In this document: one piece after another, positions 11,098-11,918 of the stretch
Layout of the letters: the number at the start of each line of letters is the position of its first letter
How positions within the stretch are numbered: position 1 is the stretch's first letter
The notes under the pieces: model-generated
Told to the model about the DNA's origin: nothing
The model's input: the letters and a program-made list of their open reading frames with translations, nothing else
The model's database searches: none
DNA from: DAOWHW01 sp964493265
Lineage (GTDB): Archaea > Nanobdellota > Nanobdellia > Pacearchaeales > UBA284
Length of the DNA stretch: 11,918 nt
Assembly (NCBI GenBank): GCA_964493265.1
Contig: CAZBLY010000016.1
Location: forward strand, 1-11,918
Direction of reading: 5' to 3'
Program-made: the position numbers and the translations under genes

Positions 11098-11918
11098 TTA
11101 GTTGTTCTGGAATAACCCCCACCCACCAGTTCCTTTAACAAATCTTATTTTAATTGGAATATTAAAATTACAAACGCCGCAATCTTGGGGACAATTTTTA
11201 ATGTTTTCATGTTCTTTACATAAACCATCTCCACATCTTATGCAATATCTAATTGAAATAGGGCAAGGTCCAAATAAGCAGTCTGAAACAGCAATTAAAC
11301 CAGGACAGCAATTATATGGAGGACTAACTTGAATTCCCTCTGGAGCACAACAATCTTCATTACATGTTTTATAAGTTTCTCCTGGCTCGCAGATTCCATT
11401 TCCACAAATGCATATACAATCTTCAGGGCAATTAATACAAGTTTCTCCTTCTTCACATATCTTATTTCCACAAACAGGTTCTTGTCCTGGACTACTACCA
11501 CCTCCACCACCTCCACCAGACTGTTCATTTACAGTGAAGGATCCTGCTCCTGATTGAAATTGATAATATTGTTTTCCACATTTTATAACTATTGTATATG
11601 TGTCTGCAATTGATGTTGCAAGTCCGAGGGTTTCATAAAGTCCTGTTCCTGAATTATAGCCCATAACATAAAAAGAAGATACCCCACCATCTAATCCTGG
11701 AGTTATTGATAAATTGCAAGTTGCTCCACTAATTGGAGTTCCTGTTGTTGTTGAATAATTTGCCCTAATATTAAAATAAGTGTTTGTGTAGATTGATGAT
11801 TCATAGATTGCTGTAAGGGTTGTTGGCTCTTGTGTTATTGTCAAAACAATTTCTGTGTTGTCATCTGTTATTTTATTTGTTGTTAAATTAACTAATTCTG
11901 TTTGACTGATTGGATTTA
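11098..11918 (-). CDS. Secreted/cell-surface Cys-repeat protein, C-terminal part (partial)
   Basis: The reading frame is open to the right edge, so the N-terminus, including any signal peptide, is outside the window; the 273 codons seen are the C-terminal part. First comes a Thr/Ser/Asn-rich region with beta-strand character (about 11550-11918), resembling Ig-like surface domains. A run of seven Gly and a Ser/Pro linker follow (about 11493-11520). Then come three copies of a Cys-rich unit of the form C-G-[ND]-[GK]-x-C-x(2)-[GH]-E-x(4)-C-x(2)-D-C at about 11415-11475, 11350-11405 and 11180-11240, with another dozen or so Cys between them. Such units are common in archaeal and bacterial extracellular proteins and are probably disulphide-bonded and perhaps metal-binding (inference). 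No C-terminal membrane anchor is present: the chain ends in W-G-L-F-Q-N-N. Confidence 0.85.
   Translation of the reverse strand, partial: NPISQTELVNLTTNKITDDNTEIVLTITQEPTTLTAIYESSIYTNTYFNIRANYSTTTGTPISGATCNLSITPGLDGGVSSFYVMGYNSGTGLYETLGLATSIADTYTIVIKCGKQYYQFQSGAGSFTVNEQSGGGGGGGSSPGQEPVCGNKICEEGETCINCPEDCICICGNGICEPGETYKTCNEDCCAPEGIQVSPPYNCCPGLIAVSDCLFGPCPISIRYCIRCGDGLCKEHENIKNCPQDCGVCNFNIPIKIRFVKGTGGWGLFQNN

Overview
The window comes from a very AT-rich, lysine-rich archaeal genome, most likely a DPANN archaeon of the Nanoarchaeota/Woesearchaeota/Pacearchaeota kind. The domain call rests on three things read here: the 5' part of an archaeal-type 16S rRNA gene at the left edge (minus strand), an archaeal/eukaryotic S6e-eIF2-gamma gene pair, and TATA boxes 24-26 bases upstream of several start codons, which implies leaderless mRNAs. 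The finer placement is inference from gene content and the divergent 16S 5' end.

Left part (1-3824): the 16S 5' end, then an AT-rich gap, then three genes of bacterial type. These are a complete sigma-70 family sigma factor (plus), a protein built on a degenerate GGDEF (diguanylate-cyclase-like) fold (minus, convergent with the sigma gene), and a polytopic Lgt-family protein (plus) whose signature residues are altered. No assembly gap separates them from the archaeal 16S or from archaeal eIF2-gamma, so a bacterial sigma factor really appears to sit in an archaeal chromosome. This is the most notable content of the window.

Middle (3772-7852): a minus-strand information-processing group of S6e (long Lys/Glu tail, interrupted by a run of 100 N), eIF2-gamma and a JAMM/MPN metalloprotease-like protein. 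It is followed by a Nudix hydrolase, an unrecognised 84-residue gene and a family 4 uracil-DNA glycosylase. The glycosylase gene lies between two perfect 51-bp direct repeats.

Right part (7936-11918): a structured-looking non-coding stretch, then a minus-strand operon whose order of transcription is DUF5320-like Gly/Arg-rich protein, two half-permeases, a NifX/NifB-type (MTH1175-like) protein, and a DUF134 helix-turn-helix protein fused to a Gly-rich linker and zinc ribbon. Two of its genes have strong Shine-Dalgarno (SD) sites. A third strong SD lies inside the DUF134 gene in front of an in-frame ATG, which suggests a second, shorter product. Three 14-bp near-palindromes upstream look like operators. 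The cluster looks like a metal- or cofactor-related import system with its own regulator; that role is inferred from families and context. Upstream of it are a P-loop nucleotide-kinase-like gene and the 3' part of a secreted Cys-repeat protein that runs off the right edge.

Two modes of translation initiation thus coexist: apparently leaderless for the housekeeping and bacterial-type genes on the left, and SD-led for the metal-type operon and kinase on the right.
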